Below, piece after piece: positions 46,179 through 57,921 of a stretch of 64,000 bases of DNA; positions within the stretch are counted from its first letter, which is position 1, and every line of letters begins with the position of its first letter. The position numbers were made by a program, and so were the translations under genes. The notes under the pieces are model-generated. The model made no database searches. It was not told the DNA's origin and worked only from the letters and a program-made list of their open reading frames with translations. The DNA is from Phascolomyces articulosus (Eukaryota; Mucoromycota; Mucoromycetes; Mucorales; Lichtheimiaceae), in NCBI GenBank assembly GCA_025677815.1, contig JAIXMP010000004.1, positions 372,001 through 436,000 on the forward strand, written 5' to 3'.

Positions 46179-46552
46179 ATGAATGGATTAGTTCAACCAG
46201 TGACGATGTATAAATTGGTAGTTCCAGGTTATGAAATTCCTACGCATGCACCACTAGGTTTTGTCATAAATGATGTTCTCGAGAACTTTGACGCGTCTGA
46301 TATGTGTGTATTAGAGGAACGACGTAATTAACGAGAACAACAATAACTGAACGCCGCTCATCAGTAAATTATTCACGTATTTTTTCATTTCTGACATTAA
46401 CCCATATTCAACAAACCTCATGGAATATAGTTCCATCAGGATATCCTTATTATGTATTATCATTGATAGGTCATCCCAAAGCTCAACATATACCAACCGG
46501 ACCACAACCCCATACTTCCATTACAAATCTTCTATATGTCACTACAGTATAA
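46179..46552 (+). pseudogene. broken hypothetical gene, about 120 codons
   Basis: The frame from ATG 46179 reads MNGLVQPVTMYKLVVPGYEI, then PTHAPLGFVINDVLENFDAS, and ends at a TAA after CVLEERRN. A shifted frame immediately after it is open to 46552 and reads SSVNYSRIFSFLTLTHIQQT, then SWNIVPSGYPYYVLSLIGHP, and ends LYVTTV. No intron fits the short overlap, so a single-base frameshift is the simplest reading. I do not recognise the family, but both halves look like real protein sequence. Confidence 0.4.
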
Positions 46553-47426
46553 ATTTGTGTATAATTTAATGATTATATATTTCATTTGTTTAAAACCAAG
46601 AGATAATACTATCTATTGTTTATAATCAATTCTAAACAAACGGTTGAAATGTTGACTTCGGCAAGCAGGCACACAGGTTTATCTTGGAAGAATGTACGGA
46701 AGATGTGATACAGATTGAATTAAAGATTGAATGCACCAGAGATATTTTGTATCTGGTGTGTGTAGAGTCACCAATACATCAGTATCATAATAAGTAATGA
46801 GTTATCTATTAACTATATACACAGCCATAAATATACCACTTCTGACAGAAATATACACGATTCGTATGATTAAAAATTTTAATAATTAATTTGAAAACGT
46901 ATGACGATCATGCCCTATCAGCCCTACTACTTATGGCCTTATCATGAGCACACTACCTGTTATTATTGAAACTTTAAAAAAGATCATTCACCATAATCCT
47001 TTATTATTATTCTTGTTAGTATGTGTATGTTAAATATATGAATTTTTGTTAAATGTATCAAATGAAGTAAAATAATGTGTTAAATGGTTGCTATGGACAG
47101 AAAAAATTGGAGGTGATTATACAGGATGAGAGCTATGTAGAATGCAACTTTCTGGTTGCTGTTGTTCTGTTTTTGCGTCATCTGGCGGCGACACCAAGCC
47201 AGGAGCACGAATACTTCTTTACAACAATCAACAAATATAAAAGGTCAAAAACTAAAGATTAATTTTTACAAAAACATAGCCTTTATATAAAGCTATGTAG
47301 TGACGCAACAAGTGTAACATCTAATACAAAAAATATACTACGGCACTGTAATAAATGTAGTACGTGTGTGTGTATGTGTGTTAGGGAGAATTAAAGTAGT
47401 TGTAGTAGTAGATGTAGTAATAAAAG
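46553..47426. other. intergenic, no gene seen
   Basis: AT-rich DNA of about 0.9 kb. A plus-strand ORF at 47077-47262 (61 codons) is not recognisable. The segment next to 47426 is the presumed 3' UTR of the minus-strand gene. Confidence 0.45.
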
Positions 47427-48038
47427 TTATTCATTAAAGGGTATAGTAGGCAAAGAGGAAGTAGTATCACTAGTGGAGTTTCTTTTTTTGTTTGTTCTTT
47501 GAGGAATAGGAGCCGAGGGTCGTTTCCAAGCTTGGTGAATTGCATGCGTGGTAGAGGGGATGTTATCAATTTTGTGGATTATTGATAATAATAAATTTCG
47601 TATTTGTAGAAAATGTTCGTAAAGCTGAGGAATTCGGCTTGCATCATTAGGCGACCGTAATAATTCACAATTACCTCGTTGCACCATCAAATAAACACCT
47701 TCACCAACAAGTTCCATAGTATATGATCTTGATTTATAACCCTCAATCACAAAACCAACAGCGATTGCATCATGAACACCATTATCAATCAATGTATCCA
47801 GCATATCCTTCATTTCTTTTCCTGTTTTAACAAAATCCGACCGAAGCTGATCACTGGAAACATTCTTGGGGGGCTTCATTTCAACGGCTAATATGTCAAA
47901 CACCTTTCCTGCAGGAGATGGATATAACCCGACGTAGTCTGCTAATAAACTTTGAGAATCATCCGCTATATGATTCTCGCCATCACGGATATTGATTCTT
48001 GGAGGAAAGATATTGAGAAGGAAAGGGGCGATATGTTT
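47427..48038 (-). CDS. protein of a Mucorales-type family with D...ExK motif (putative PD-(D/E)XK nuclease-like), 5' end undefined
   Basis: An exon of 612 bases, 203 codons, begins after an AACAG acceptor at 48038 and is open to the stop at 47427. It reads KHIAPFLLNIFPPRINIRDG, then ADYVGLYPSPAGKVFDILAV followed directly by EMKPP. After that come RSDFVKTGKEMKDMLDTLID, GVHDAIAVGFVIEGYKSRSY and TMELVGEGVYLM. The order Asp ... (V)ExK after a beta-strand-like stretch, then a helix, then a beta-hairpin is what a PD-(D/E)XK fold would show. The tail is basic and Ser/Thr-rich (NKKRNSTSDTTSS). Upstream the frame continues across an in-frame TAA (ESLSDNWVLENIF), so either a first intron was missed or the 5' part is damaged. 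The broken gene at 1.6-3.0 kb shows the same order of motifs. Function unknown. Confidence 0.55.
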   Translation of the reverse strand, partial: KHIAPFLLNIFPPRINIRDGENHIADDSQSLLADYVGLYPSPAGKVFDILAVEMKPPKNVSSDQLRSDFVKTGKEMKDMLDTLIDNGVHDAIAVGFVIEGYKSRSYTMELVGEGVYLMVQRGNCELLRSPNDASRIPQLYEHFLQIRNLLLSIIHKIDNIPSTTHAIHQAWKRPSAPIPQRTNKKRNSTSDTTSSLPTIPFNE

Positions 48039-48158
48039 CTGTTAAAAGATATTTTCAAGGACCCAATTATCCGACAACGATTCAAAGATAGGTACCATTT
48101 GGATGGTCACACCAATGTGGGTGAAAAAAGAACAAGAGGACTGTTACAACATGGGTAA

Positions 48159-50376
48159 TCAAAGTGTATTGGTGCCACAACAAAAAAAAGTGCCATAAGT
48201 ACCACAAGTAGATGAATGACACGATTCTATATAACATCAAAAAGAAAACAAAGAGTATGGATGGTTAGAGGATGAGCACAAAATAACATGGAGAATATGC
48301 CGAATGTATATATTATGACTCCCACAATATGGATGATAAAAAAAGATGTGTATCTGGAAAAAAAAAAGAATTACTTAACAAGTGTTACTAGAAGGTGATG
48401 GATAATGCAGTACGAGCAGGAACCAAAGTATTTATGATGGAAGGACCAGAACTAGGGCGACACGGGGAACTTGAGCACAAGGGCCAAGATCGGAGAACCA
48501 TGGATGGATGGGGAAGACCTTCTTGCTTGTTGGCTGGTTGGATGAATGATATGAAGTAGAGAATGATAAAAAAAAATGAAGTATAAGAAGAAGGTAGGGT
48601 GATGTTTTTTAACCTTTGAGTGCTATTCTTTGACCCTTTTTATATTGTTTTCGTTGGGGAGAGGAGTCATGGGATTTGTTTTTTCTTTTTTTTTTTTTTT
48701 GACATCAAGAAAAAATACAACTGAATATTTTGAATCACTGATAAAAGTATCAATTTTTATCGAAATAAGACGAAATGGGTCTTATTTTAAAGCCAAGAAC
48801 CTACTCTTTCTTTTAATATTTTTTTTTTTTTCGTTTTCATTGCATATGTTTGTATTTGATGATATTGTCATAAAGTAATAAAATGTTTCCTTTTGACACA
48901 AAAAAATGATTATTTGACCGCATGATGATTACCACAGATGGAAATTTAATAGCAATTGGTGGATATCATTTCGCTTTTTTTAAGAGAGTATACAGAATAG
49001 AACGTTCTGAATAGATTGCATAATAATCAAATGGTTTTTTTTTTCATATTTCAAAGTTCTACAGGAGGCACGGGAAAAAAAGTGATTTATATCATAAGGA
49101 TGAAAAAAAATAAAGCATTGCACATAATCGAGCCAATTGGTATGTGGACTTATTAGACAATCATGAATGATTAGAATGAGAAGAAGATGGGCTTTATGTC
49201 GATATATATTTATTATTACTATTGTATGTAATAAGTGGGTGTTATCATTGATTAAAAAAATGCGTTAATATTATTTATTTATTTTTGAAAAATTCATGCC
49301 GATGGATTCATCGTTGTCAGAAAATTAAAAAAAAGATGAATAGAAATGTATGTCAAGTGAGCAATTGCGTGCTCTGTTCTCATTTTCATTGGATTAGATA
49401 TAATAAAGAAAGACTTGGCGAAAGAAGTTCCATTTAGTGGAGGATGGAATCTAGCGAAAAGGTTTATCATATCATCAGACCAGAAAAGCTGTTGTTTATT
49501 ATAGAGTGTTGTCTAGATTTATCATATTCAAATGAATCATACGCATTATGCTTATTTTCCGCTAATGTGGATACCGTGAGAAAGAAACAACATCCCTAAT
49601 ATTTGGGTCTTTTTTTTCTTTCCTATTCCTATGATCCAATCAACGATACCATCATTATTTAATTACAAAGAAGATCAAACAATAAACCCAAGCTATACAT
49701 GGTAAAACTTGTTGAGGCAGTATATGAGGAATACGTATATCATATGGAACATGAGGTCTAGAATAGATCATTTTCATTTTGTATATTTAGAGCAGAAATA
49801 ATTTAAATGTCTATCACTCACACCACTATTAAGCTTTATATCAATGTTGTTCCAAAAAGGAAATCGCCATATATCTTTGTATTTTTACCACATTGTTTTT
49901 GATAAAGTTCGACATATTATTTGTTGAAGATCCTAAATGTTTATACATATATTATTCTCATTTAGAGCAGAGAACTGGTGCTGCTTTTATCAAGAAGTGT
50001 GGCAGCCTCTGAAGAAGTGATGCAATTACTTTATATTCCCTGATTCTTCAATTTCTAAAAGTATCTTACTTCAAATCCTATCTTTTCATATTTTTGAGAA
50101 TCTATTCAATGACTTTTATTATAAAGATGTGTATCTTAATTTTTATCGCATATTTTTTATTATATATTATTCATACCCAACTTTCAAGAACAAAAAAAAA
50201 AACGAACATGACTGACTTTGTACTAGTGACAGCGAAGCAGCAATAAGTAACAATGAAATCAAATACTAAAACTTATTTTTGAGTCTATCTTACATTAGCA
50301 TTTTTTTTTTTAAAAAAAACAGATCAGACTTACTTATCTTTATATGCCTATTCTTGTAGTTCTATCTGCGGTTTAA
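48159..50376. other. long intergenic region, no gene seen
   Basis: About 2.2 kb AT-rich. Bases 48400-48540 are less AT-rich and could hold an unrecognised upstream exon of the minus-strand gene ending at 47427, but no frame is convincing. A T11A8 junction lies at 50301-50319. Confidence 0.4.
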
Positions 50377-50554
50377 AGTATGCCAATTAAAACGGGATAG
50401 GGTAGTACTACTGGGATCACCATCAGCAACAATCTTCGACAGCAACTTTGCAGCAGCGCTCGCCAAAGAAGAAAGATTGACATTGGCTGCCAATACATAT
50501 TACCTTTATCATCTTAGATATACGAAAAATCCCATACACGCATCCTTTAACTGA
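50377..50554 (+). pseudogene. short protein-like fragment, unrecognised
   Basis: One frame is open for about 58 codons and reads CQLKRDRVVLLGSPSATIFD, then SNFAAALAKEERLTLAANTY and YLYHLRYTKNPIHASFN before a TGA. The local base composition is richer in G and C than its surroundings and the peptide is well mixed, so it is probably the 3' end of a gene relic. There is no ATG at its start, and sequence upstream is spacer. Confidence 0.35.
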
Positions 50555-50858
50555 TAGTTCTCGATATTCACAGTATTTTTCTCGGACAACAGACTTTCGC
50601 ACCTCGATGCATATCCTGTTTTATTTGCATGAATATTATATAGTATCTTGTCCTTATATGTAAACTATTAGCATAAAATAGTACTAGATTATATCTAGTG
50701 CGCTTATTATTGTATTTTGTTATTATAAAAACAGCTGTTAAAAGGGAGTTAACATTCAATAGAAAAATATGATTTTTTTTTGACATCTGTTTGATTCCAA
50801 CTAATAAATATACCGTCAAAATTTCATTGGTTTAAAGGTTCCTTTAAAAGGGCTTTAA

Positions 50859-52325
50859 GTGGCTTTCCAACCACCGCTCGTTCAAATAAGAACAATTTTT
50901 AATTATATGCTTTCAGGTGCCCTGAGATCTCTTCCCAAGATCAGCCCAAATCGTATTATCTCAATGACAGGTGAAAGTGTATCACGCAAATTGACTGGCT
51001 ACGAGTTTTATGAAAAGACCTTGGGTTCTCCCAAACTTATTTTGGCTCCCATGGTCGATGGTTCTGAACAAGCCTGGCGCATTTTAAGTCGACGTTATGG
51101 TGCTCAAGCTTGTTACACACCCATGTTCCATTCAAAACTTTTTAGCGATCCCAAGCATGGTCAAAAGTACCGGGATGATCAATGGAGTACTGATAAAGAA
51201 GATCGCCCTACTGTTGTTCAGGTAAAAAAAAGAAATATTGCTTTTTTTTTTTTTTAATAATTTGGCATTGTCCATGGATCGTCATTATTCATGTGGAGAA
51301 TATTATAAAAACTTACTCTTTTTTTATTATAGTTTTGTTCCAACGATCCTGAAACGTTATTAAGAGCTGCAAAATTGGTTGAAAACGATTGTGATGCAGT
51401 GGATCTTAATTTAGGATGTCCTCAACATATTGCCAAACGAGGTCACTATGGATCCTTTTTACAAGATGAATGGGAATTAATTGCTAATATGGTATCAACC
51501 CTTCACAAAGAATTGGCTGTCCCTGTCACTGTCAAGATCCGTGTTTTTCCTACTGTGGAAAAGACGGTCGAATATGCCAAAATGATTGAAAAGGCAGGTG
51601 CTCAATTATTGACTGTACATGGTCGTCTTCGAGAACAAAAGGGACATCATACTGGGTTAGCGGATTGGGATAAGATCAAGGCTGTCAAAGAAGCTGTCAA
51701 GATTCCAGTCTTTGCCAATGGCAATATCTTGTATCATTCCGATTTCCAACGTTGTTTGGAATACACAGGTGTCGATGGTGTCATGACCGCTGAAGGCAGT
51801 TTATATAATCCAGCCATCTTTTCCGATCAATCCATGCCTCCTTTCACATGGGAAATGGCCAAGGAATATTTAGAAATTGTACGTGATCTCAAAACATCTG
51901 TGCGTTCAGGTATTATCAAGGGTCATTTGTTCAAGATTTTACATCCAAGTTTACCTGTTCACAAGGATCTTCGTGAACGATTGGGTAAATCTTCTCAATG
52001 GCAAGATTATTATGATGTCGTGATGGAACTCAAGGAACGATTGGAAGCAGATTTCGCAAAGATTGGCGAACAAGGCGAATTCAATGGTCAACTGGATGAT
52101 AAGGGTATTCGTCAATATGGCCATTGGCGATGTCAACCTTATATTCGCCCTCCTTTGCCTGAAGATTATGGAAAAAAGAAAAACAAGAAACAAGAGAACA
52201 AACGTGAGGCAGAAGAAGAAGCTGGGGCTGGTGTCAATCAGAAGAGTGATGATAAGGAGGTGAAAAAACTGAAAAAGGATCAGGAGGATGAACCCGCAGC
52301 AACAACAGCAGCAACAACAGCCTAA
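50859..52325 (+). CDS. DUS1: tRNA dihydrouridine synthase 1 (Dus1)
   Basis: Two exons (50859-51221, 51333-52325) sum to 1356 bases, 451 residues. This FMN-dependent enzyme reduces uridines 16/17 in the D-loop of cytosolic tRNAs with NADPH. The TIM-barrel blocks are clear: [51 protein letters not shown] with the catalytic cysteine of [34 protein letters not shown], and [17 protein letters not shown]. The helical C-domain is present ([20 protein letters not shown]). The C-terminal 60 residues are Lys/Glu-rich, as in other eukaryotic Dus1 proteins. The upstream start at 50859 is taken from the longest frame; Met codons at about residues 17 or 36 are alternatives. Confidence 0.95.
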
Positions 52326-53024
52326 AAAGACAATTTAATAGAAGGCTTTTAAGCCATCCTTCATTTATTTTACTATATATATTTTATACCGACGCCTCTT
52401 TTTTTTAAGTAATTAATACTATTTCTTTTGTAACACCATAATTTTCGCATATTTTCCGTTTTGTACATCTCATTTTACTATATTATATACATTTATACAT
52501 TTGTTATTAAAAATAAAAAATGACAGATTTTTCATTTCCATATAAAAACTCATTCCAATTCAATCGAATTATTTGTGAGGCGCAGTTGAATTATTTACCT
52601 TTTTTAGGGATGCAACAATCTGCAACCAATATATCATGAAATCTTTTAATAGACTATTATTATATACTCAATGACACCTATCGAATAAGAAAAAGAGATC
52701 CATGGTGGTTAGAAAGCTATATATAAATGATGGAACAAAGGTTAAGATGAAAGAGTACATATTATCCAGAGTAAAACTACTAGCCATTGTTTAGGAACCA
52801 AGATTATACAAAAAGCCATTAAAGACCTAAATAAGGGAATTGAAAAGATCTGCGGCTAACTTGTACTACTCTTTTATAATAAGTTGGTTCACTTTTTTAG
52901 CATCGTGAAACCCAAAGAAATATGAGAATCAAACTTTTTTTTTGTTTTTTTTGTTGATCTGCTTTTTTCTCTTCTTTTCTCTTTCTTTTTCACTTTTTCA
53001 CTACCCTTTCCTTTCCTTTTCATT
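52326..53024. other. intergenic
   Basis: About 0.7 kb between Dus1 and the next gene in the same direction. The last 100 bases are a pyrimidine-rich promoter/5' UTR (CTTTTCTCTTTCTTTTTCAC-type), as before the FAH gene. Nothing else was seen. Confidence 0.5.
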
Positions 53025-55299
53025 ATGGCCACAAATAATTATTATGATGATGGTATGTGCTCGTTCTTTTTTCAATAACGGATTCACTTTATATATAATG
53101 GGTTGAACAGTAAAGATCTATTGTGATATTCTTCGTCTTCCCAACAACGTTAACAAATGTTTAAAAAATGATTGTATATAACCATAACAGTGAATTTAAT
53201 AGAAAGAACTCGGCCTCCTTCTTATGAACATTCAATCGCTGAATCAAGATCATCCTTTTCAACCTATTCGGATTCCGGTAGTTCAGATGGTGAAGGATTA
53301 CCACAACCACCAGAAAAAATGATTGAGGTGAGTCTTGTTTCTCCTTCAAAATATGTCCGCACAGGAATAGACTTTAATTAATTAAATTTTTATATAGACG
53401 AATGAACGTATCAGTACAAAAACTTTATTTCATACGAGTTTCTTACCAGTCTTTAACTTTTTGGCTACATTGGGATTGATCAGTGGCATCATTGTTGTTT
53501 ATATTAAAGCAGATGGTCAACCTGTCACTCAATCACAAATTAATATTCCTGTACCTGCATTAATAGCACTTTTGGTTTCACTTGCGGTGCTTTTTATTGG
53601 CGGTGGTATTGGATAGTAAGTTCAAAACTTTTTTTAATGAACATAGATGGGTACTTTTCCTGCTCACTAATATGTAATCATTTGATATTATAGTGCTGTA
53701 TCAGAATACAAATGGGCACGATTCCAGAGTACTGCTGGAAAATTAGCCTTATTGGATGCTTATGACGCATGCTCGCGTGGTGTTGGTGGTATGTGTTTCT
53801 TTATTGATTATTTTTTTTTTTTTTTTTAAAAAAAAGACCTCCTCCACAAACATATAGCTGAAAGATAATAACTAATTACAAAAAAAAAAAAAATAGGTGC
53901 TATTCGAGCAATTCCTGCATTACGAATGGATGCCGTCTTAATCACCACTGTTATATTTTACGTTGGTACCCTTGTGATTGCACCTGCAGCACAAGGTATT
54001 TTATACGCACGAACCTATGATATCTGTGAAAGGGATCCAGTAAACACTTTCTTGCGCCATATGAATCTTTCAGCTTACGGGGTGTATAATATTGATGCTT
54101 CTTCCAAAGATCCAAGAAGTGTTACAGGTGTAGAGGATTACATGGGTATCCAACTTGGTATCCGTCATTTTTTCGAAGCTTCACCTTTATTTATCAGCGC
54201 TGGTTGTCCTACTGATGCCATCAACTGTACCTACACCGGCATTCATCTTCCTTATATCGATTTTGAATGTAAACAAACCGATCTGGCCACACAACAAGTC
54301 ATTGACTTACGAAACAACAACGTCACCACAGCCCAAGCGTATTGGAAAAATAACACCAGTTTTGATGGAGAAAAAAAGTCGATTCCTTTCTTTTTATATT
54401 CTGGATCCATGTATAATCGAACTTATTACGATCTCAATAACATGACATTTCCCATATCCCTTAACACTGAAACGATTGCATTTGACCCAGCAGCACGACG
54501 TGGTGTAGGTGATATCAATATGGTTGCTTTTACCATCAACGATACCTTTAGTTCGCTTCCCGGTGATGAAGCAGAACCTTATTTGAAAGTTCATGAATGT
54601 ACATTACATCCTTATTGGAATACATCGGATGTTTATATGGTACGAGGTAACCCAGATTTCAAAATGAAATCATCCGTTCCTGTCCCTATGGATTATGATA
54701 ATAAGATTGGCAACAACGTCTTTATGGCTTCAGACAATCGAACTGATACCGAAGAAAACATACTCATGTTAAACATGTATGCCATGCAATTGAGTCTTGC
54801 TCGAGCTCTTATCTTGGATGAACAAAACCTTCTCACCGTTAGGTATAACATGTCCTTGGATCAAGTAATGCATGAATTGTCAGATCGTGTCTCATTGACC
54901 TTTACAACAGAAGCACCTCACATGGTCCTTGGTATTCAAAGAGAAATCATTGTTTGCAAAGAAACAGAGTTATTATACGCTTTGGATAAATCGCATTATT
55001 TACCGTTGGCCCTTTGCTTATTGGTTCCTTTGTTTTGGTGGACTGTCACTTGGATTGTGAGTTTATATAAAGTCAATGGCGTATCTCGAGGTCATTCTCA
55101 AGTCGCTCTTCTTGTCAGTGGCCTTTCTCCAGCTGCTCGTGATAGAATGCGTGGTACACTTCATGAAAATCAATATGCAACAATGAATGCTGCCAATAGG
55201 GTGGATGTCAAGTTTGGTGAACGAAAATCAGATGGTCATCCTACTTTTGGTTTGCCTCAAGAAGTGGATCCACTTGGTGTCAGACGCATGTCGTTTTAA
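53025..55299 (+). CDS. multi-spanning membrane glycoprotein, DUF3176-like
   Basis: Five exons (53025-53052, 53191-53327, 53398-53615, 53694-53788, 53897-55299) sum to 1881 bases, 626 residues. A cytosolic Ser/Pro-rich tail is followed by helices FLPVFNFLATLGLISGIIVV, IPVPALIALLVSLAVLFIGG and VLITTVIFYVGTLVIAPAAQ. Between the second and third helices is the block EYKWARFQSTAGKLALLDAY then DACSRGVGG, which corresponds to the KW...L..FD.ASRGPWGS pattern of fungal DUF3176 proteins. A large extracellular region with many N-x-S/T sites (NCT, NNTS, NRT, NMT, NDT, NTS, NMS) leads to a last helix (YLPLALCLLVPLFWWTVTWI) and a cytosolic tail. A plasma-membrane or wall-facing sensor/scaffold role is possible. 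The DUF assignment is moderate and the function unknown. Confidence 0.75.
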
Positions 55300-55671
55300 A
55301 ATTATTCATTTTATTTACATTTATATCATTTTTTATCCCCACATCCTTTAATTGTTGTATATTCATTCTTTCGTTCTTTTTTCATCATTACATATTTATT
55401 ATCATTAACACAAAATACTACGATATGTTGTGGTTTTTCTTTCTTTTTTTTTGGTAAAAGATAAATTATTGCCCCAGTATAAGAACTGAGAACTGATTTG
55501 TCAAATAGATATAATTATAATTAAAGATTAAAATAAAACAAAACAAATGTCAGAAATTATATTTATAGAGAAAGGGGTGGATCATAAATGAATTAAATAA
55601 AGGAAAGAAAGTTAATTAGTCTTGATATAACTGTTGTCATTTGTGTACTTCGGTATGTATTTTACGTAATG
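55300..55671. other. spacer between the DUF3176-like gene and the LINE relic
   Basis: AT-rich 3' flank of the membrane-protein gene, which also contains the unknown 3' end of the minus-strand LINE. No gene was seen. Confidence 0.5.
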
Positions 55672-56271
55672 CTACAGTGGTTCAGGCGGTGACACCATTC
55701 GGTTAAAGCGTTTCTTGATGAAAGACGTATTGTCAAGGAACAGACCATATATGTAAAAGGGTGTTGGCGATGATATCTTCAAGATCCAACATAAACTCTA
55801 GCCGGGTTGATAAAGAAGGAGTGGACAAAGATAGAATATGATTAATTTCCAGATTGGCTGGTTGTAGTAGAAAGCGATTAGCAGTTGTTCGCCAAACTGG
55901 TTGCTTATATGGACACTTGCAAAAGAAATGTTCTATAATATCCAGTTCGTTGCAAAAGACACAATTAGGTGATGTAAAAACTCGTGGTATCAATCGATTT
56001 AAGCGTTGTTCCCAGGATATTTTTTTTATGAAGTAGGCGCCACTAGACAGTATGTGCCCTTTGTGGAAAATTACAGGACCAAAAAGATTTCCATTTTGTT
56101 TTGGATGCTCCAGGATGCCAGCTGGGTAATTGTTGTAATGGTATTAGATGCTGTTGGCGGTATTCTTTTGTAATAAGTTCAGTAAAAGAAATGTTGTTAA
56201 AAACGGTCGTAGAAATGGAACTACTATTGTGTAGTGAGAGCGATAGAGGAGATAAAACTGACGGTATGTCG

Positions 56272-56303
<32 letters not shown>

Positions 56304-57707
56304 GAGGAAATGATTAAATTCAGGTAAAAATATATACTCATGTAAATGGATATGTTGAAAAAAATTACGAATTTTATGTCGGTGTCTTCTACGCTCGTTT
56401 GTTGGGTGTCATTGTTGCTGTTGGTTTATATGATCATAGTAAAAAGCATTTTTAATGGATAAAGGTTCTTTTTTTTTGTAGTTTTGCTTTTTTTGAGGCC
56501 TCTGCAATTGAGTGAGGTAAATGATATATGTGGTAAATTATTATCACTCGTTATTAAAATTACATGAGAGATATAAATTATTGATGCGTGCAATTATCCA
56601 CTTCAGAGGTAATCACACCATCATTGCTTAACTGTAAACTCTTTTTGTTGTTATCATTTAATGGGTGATGGTTACTTATGTTTTTCCTGACGATGTTTAC
56701 TGACATCCTGTTCTTTGTCTTTTTTGCCGTCTCTTCCATGAGGATGCAATTTGATGCTTGTAACTGAAGCAATGGATGTATTATTATTATCCTGTGTTCT
56801 TTTTTGATTTTTCATAGTAATACCATTGTCATTTGTTTCATCTTCAGATGGCATATGGATTTCCTTCATCATCATTCATTCTGTCTTTGTTTATAAGGTC
56901 ACCATTATGGCGGTTAATGTTACCATTATTTGATACATCGTCATTATCTTTTTTTTTTTTAAAAAAAAAGCGTCATCATTGTTGGTGATATTGACACCTT
57001 CTGTTTTGTCGTCGTCTTTCATTAATCCGCCATCTTTGTCGTTGTGCTGATTATCCATCAAATTATCATTATCTTTACAGATGTCACTACCATCATCAGT
57101 ACGCATTCGTTTGTCTCCTAATTCTCCTTTTATTTTTGGGCAAATGCGAATAAAATGACCAGGACTACCACACCCCCTACATGCCCGGCCTTTTTTGTTC
57201 ATTTTTTTTAAAGTCTGGGCATTCTACTACCACATGTCCAGGCTGATGGCAGTAAAAACAGCGATGTTCCGTTCTTCTCCAAGTCACCAGAATTTGTCTA
57301 CGACCCAAAAGAGTGATGACATGTTTCAAAGGCTCCTAAGGAATCGAAGAGGCAGAAGTAGTAGTATCAATGACGACGTACCCTTTGCCGTAGAATATCG
57401 AAATGAGGGGATCAAAAAATAATCCAATATGCAGAACTATGTCATATATGGCCAGGGTATTTTGTAAAGGAGGAGTCAAACGGTCCTGATGAATCAGGAG
57501 TAATTGTTCGAATTTAACACGATAAACTTCATTTTCAGCGTTCAAGGTGGAAGTGCCAAAAACTGTTTTATTATTGAAAGATACCCCAATAGTGCACGCT
57601 TGTGTACAAGAGGCTGCATCATCAAAAGCAACAATGGTACCGTTATATTTCTTTGGGGTAGCAATATGGCCGATGGCTTTGTGTATTTGATGCTTTAAAG
57701 TAATCAT
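55672..57707 (-). mobile_element. degenerate LINE retrotransposon: zinc-knuckle ORF1 joined to the ORF2 C-terminus
   Basis: Reading on the minus strand, 57707-57336 encodes an ORF1-type RNA-binding region (IGHIATPKKYNGTIVAFDDA ... DIVLHIGLFFDPLISIFYGK). A stop and a frameshift separate it from two CCHC knuckles, CFYCHQPGHVVVEC and CRGCGSPGHFIRIC (57240-57130). An Asp/Asn/Lys-rich tail follows in broken frames to about 56580. From about 56040 the ORF2 C-terminus is seen: KISWEQRLNRLIPRVF, CVFCNELDIIEHFFCKCPYK (zf-RVT-type finger), LHIW, and after a frameshift a terminal SPPEPL with a TAG at 55672. Endonuclease and reverse transcriptase cores are missing, so this copy has a large internal deletion. 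Its tail differs from the 12.5-13.6 kb LINE, so two LINE lineages are present. Confidence 0.7.
56271..56304. repeat. GTT trinucleotide repeat
   Basis: About eleven GTT units inside the LINE relic; on the minus strand they read as an Asn or Thr homopolymer depending on frame. Confidence 0.9.
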
Positions 57708-57921
57708 AAATTCTTGCTGTTATTGTCTCGATAATGATATAATTTATAATAGTATAATGATGGATGGCAGAGCTCACAATCGATGGTACACAGCGGGAAT
57801 TAAACCTTTTACAAAGCAAACCGGGACTTTTTTATTTTTTTTCAGGAGTACACAGCTCACTTTCGTTTTTTTTTTTTTTTTCGCATTTCTTTTCTTTTCA
57901 CTTCTCCAAAAAAAAAGAAGA

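Noticed and set aside
56144..56341. ORF with a poly-Thr tract
   Set aside because: It is a translation of the GTT/AAC microsatellite inside the LINE relic.
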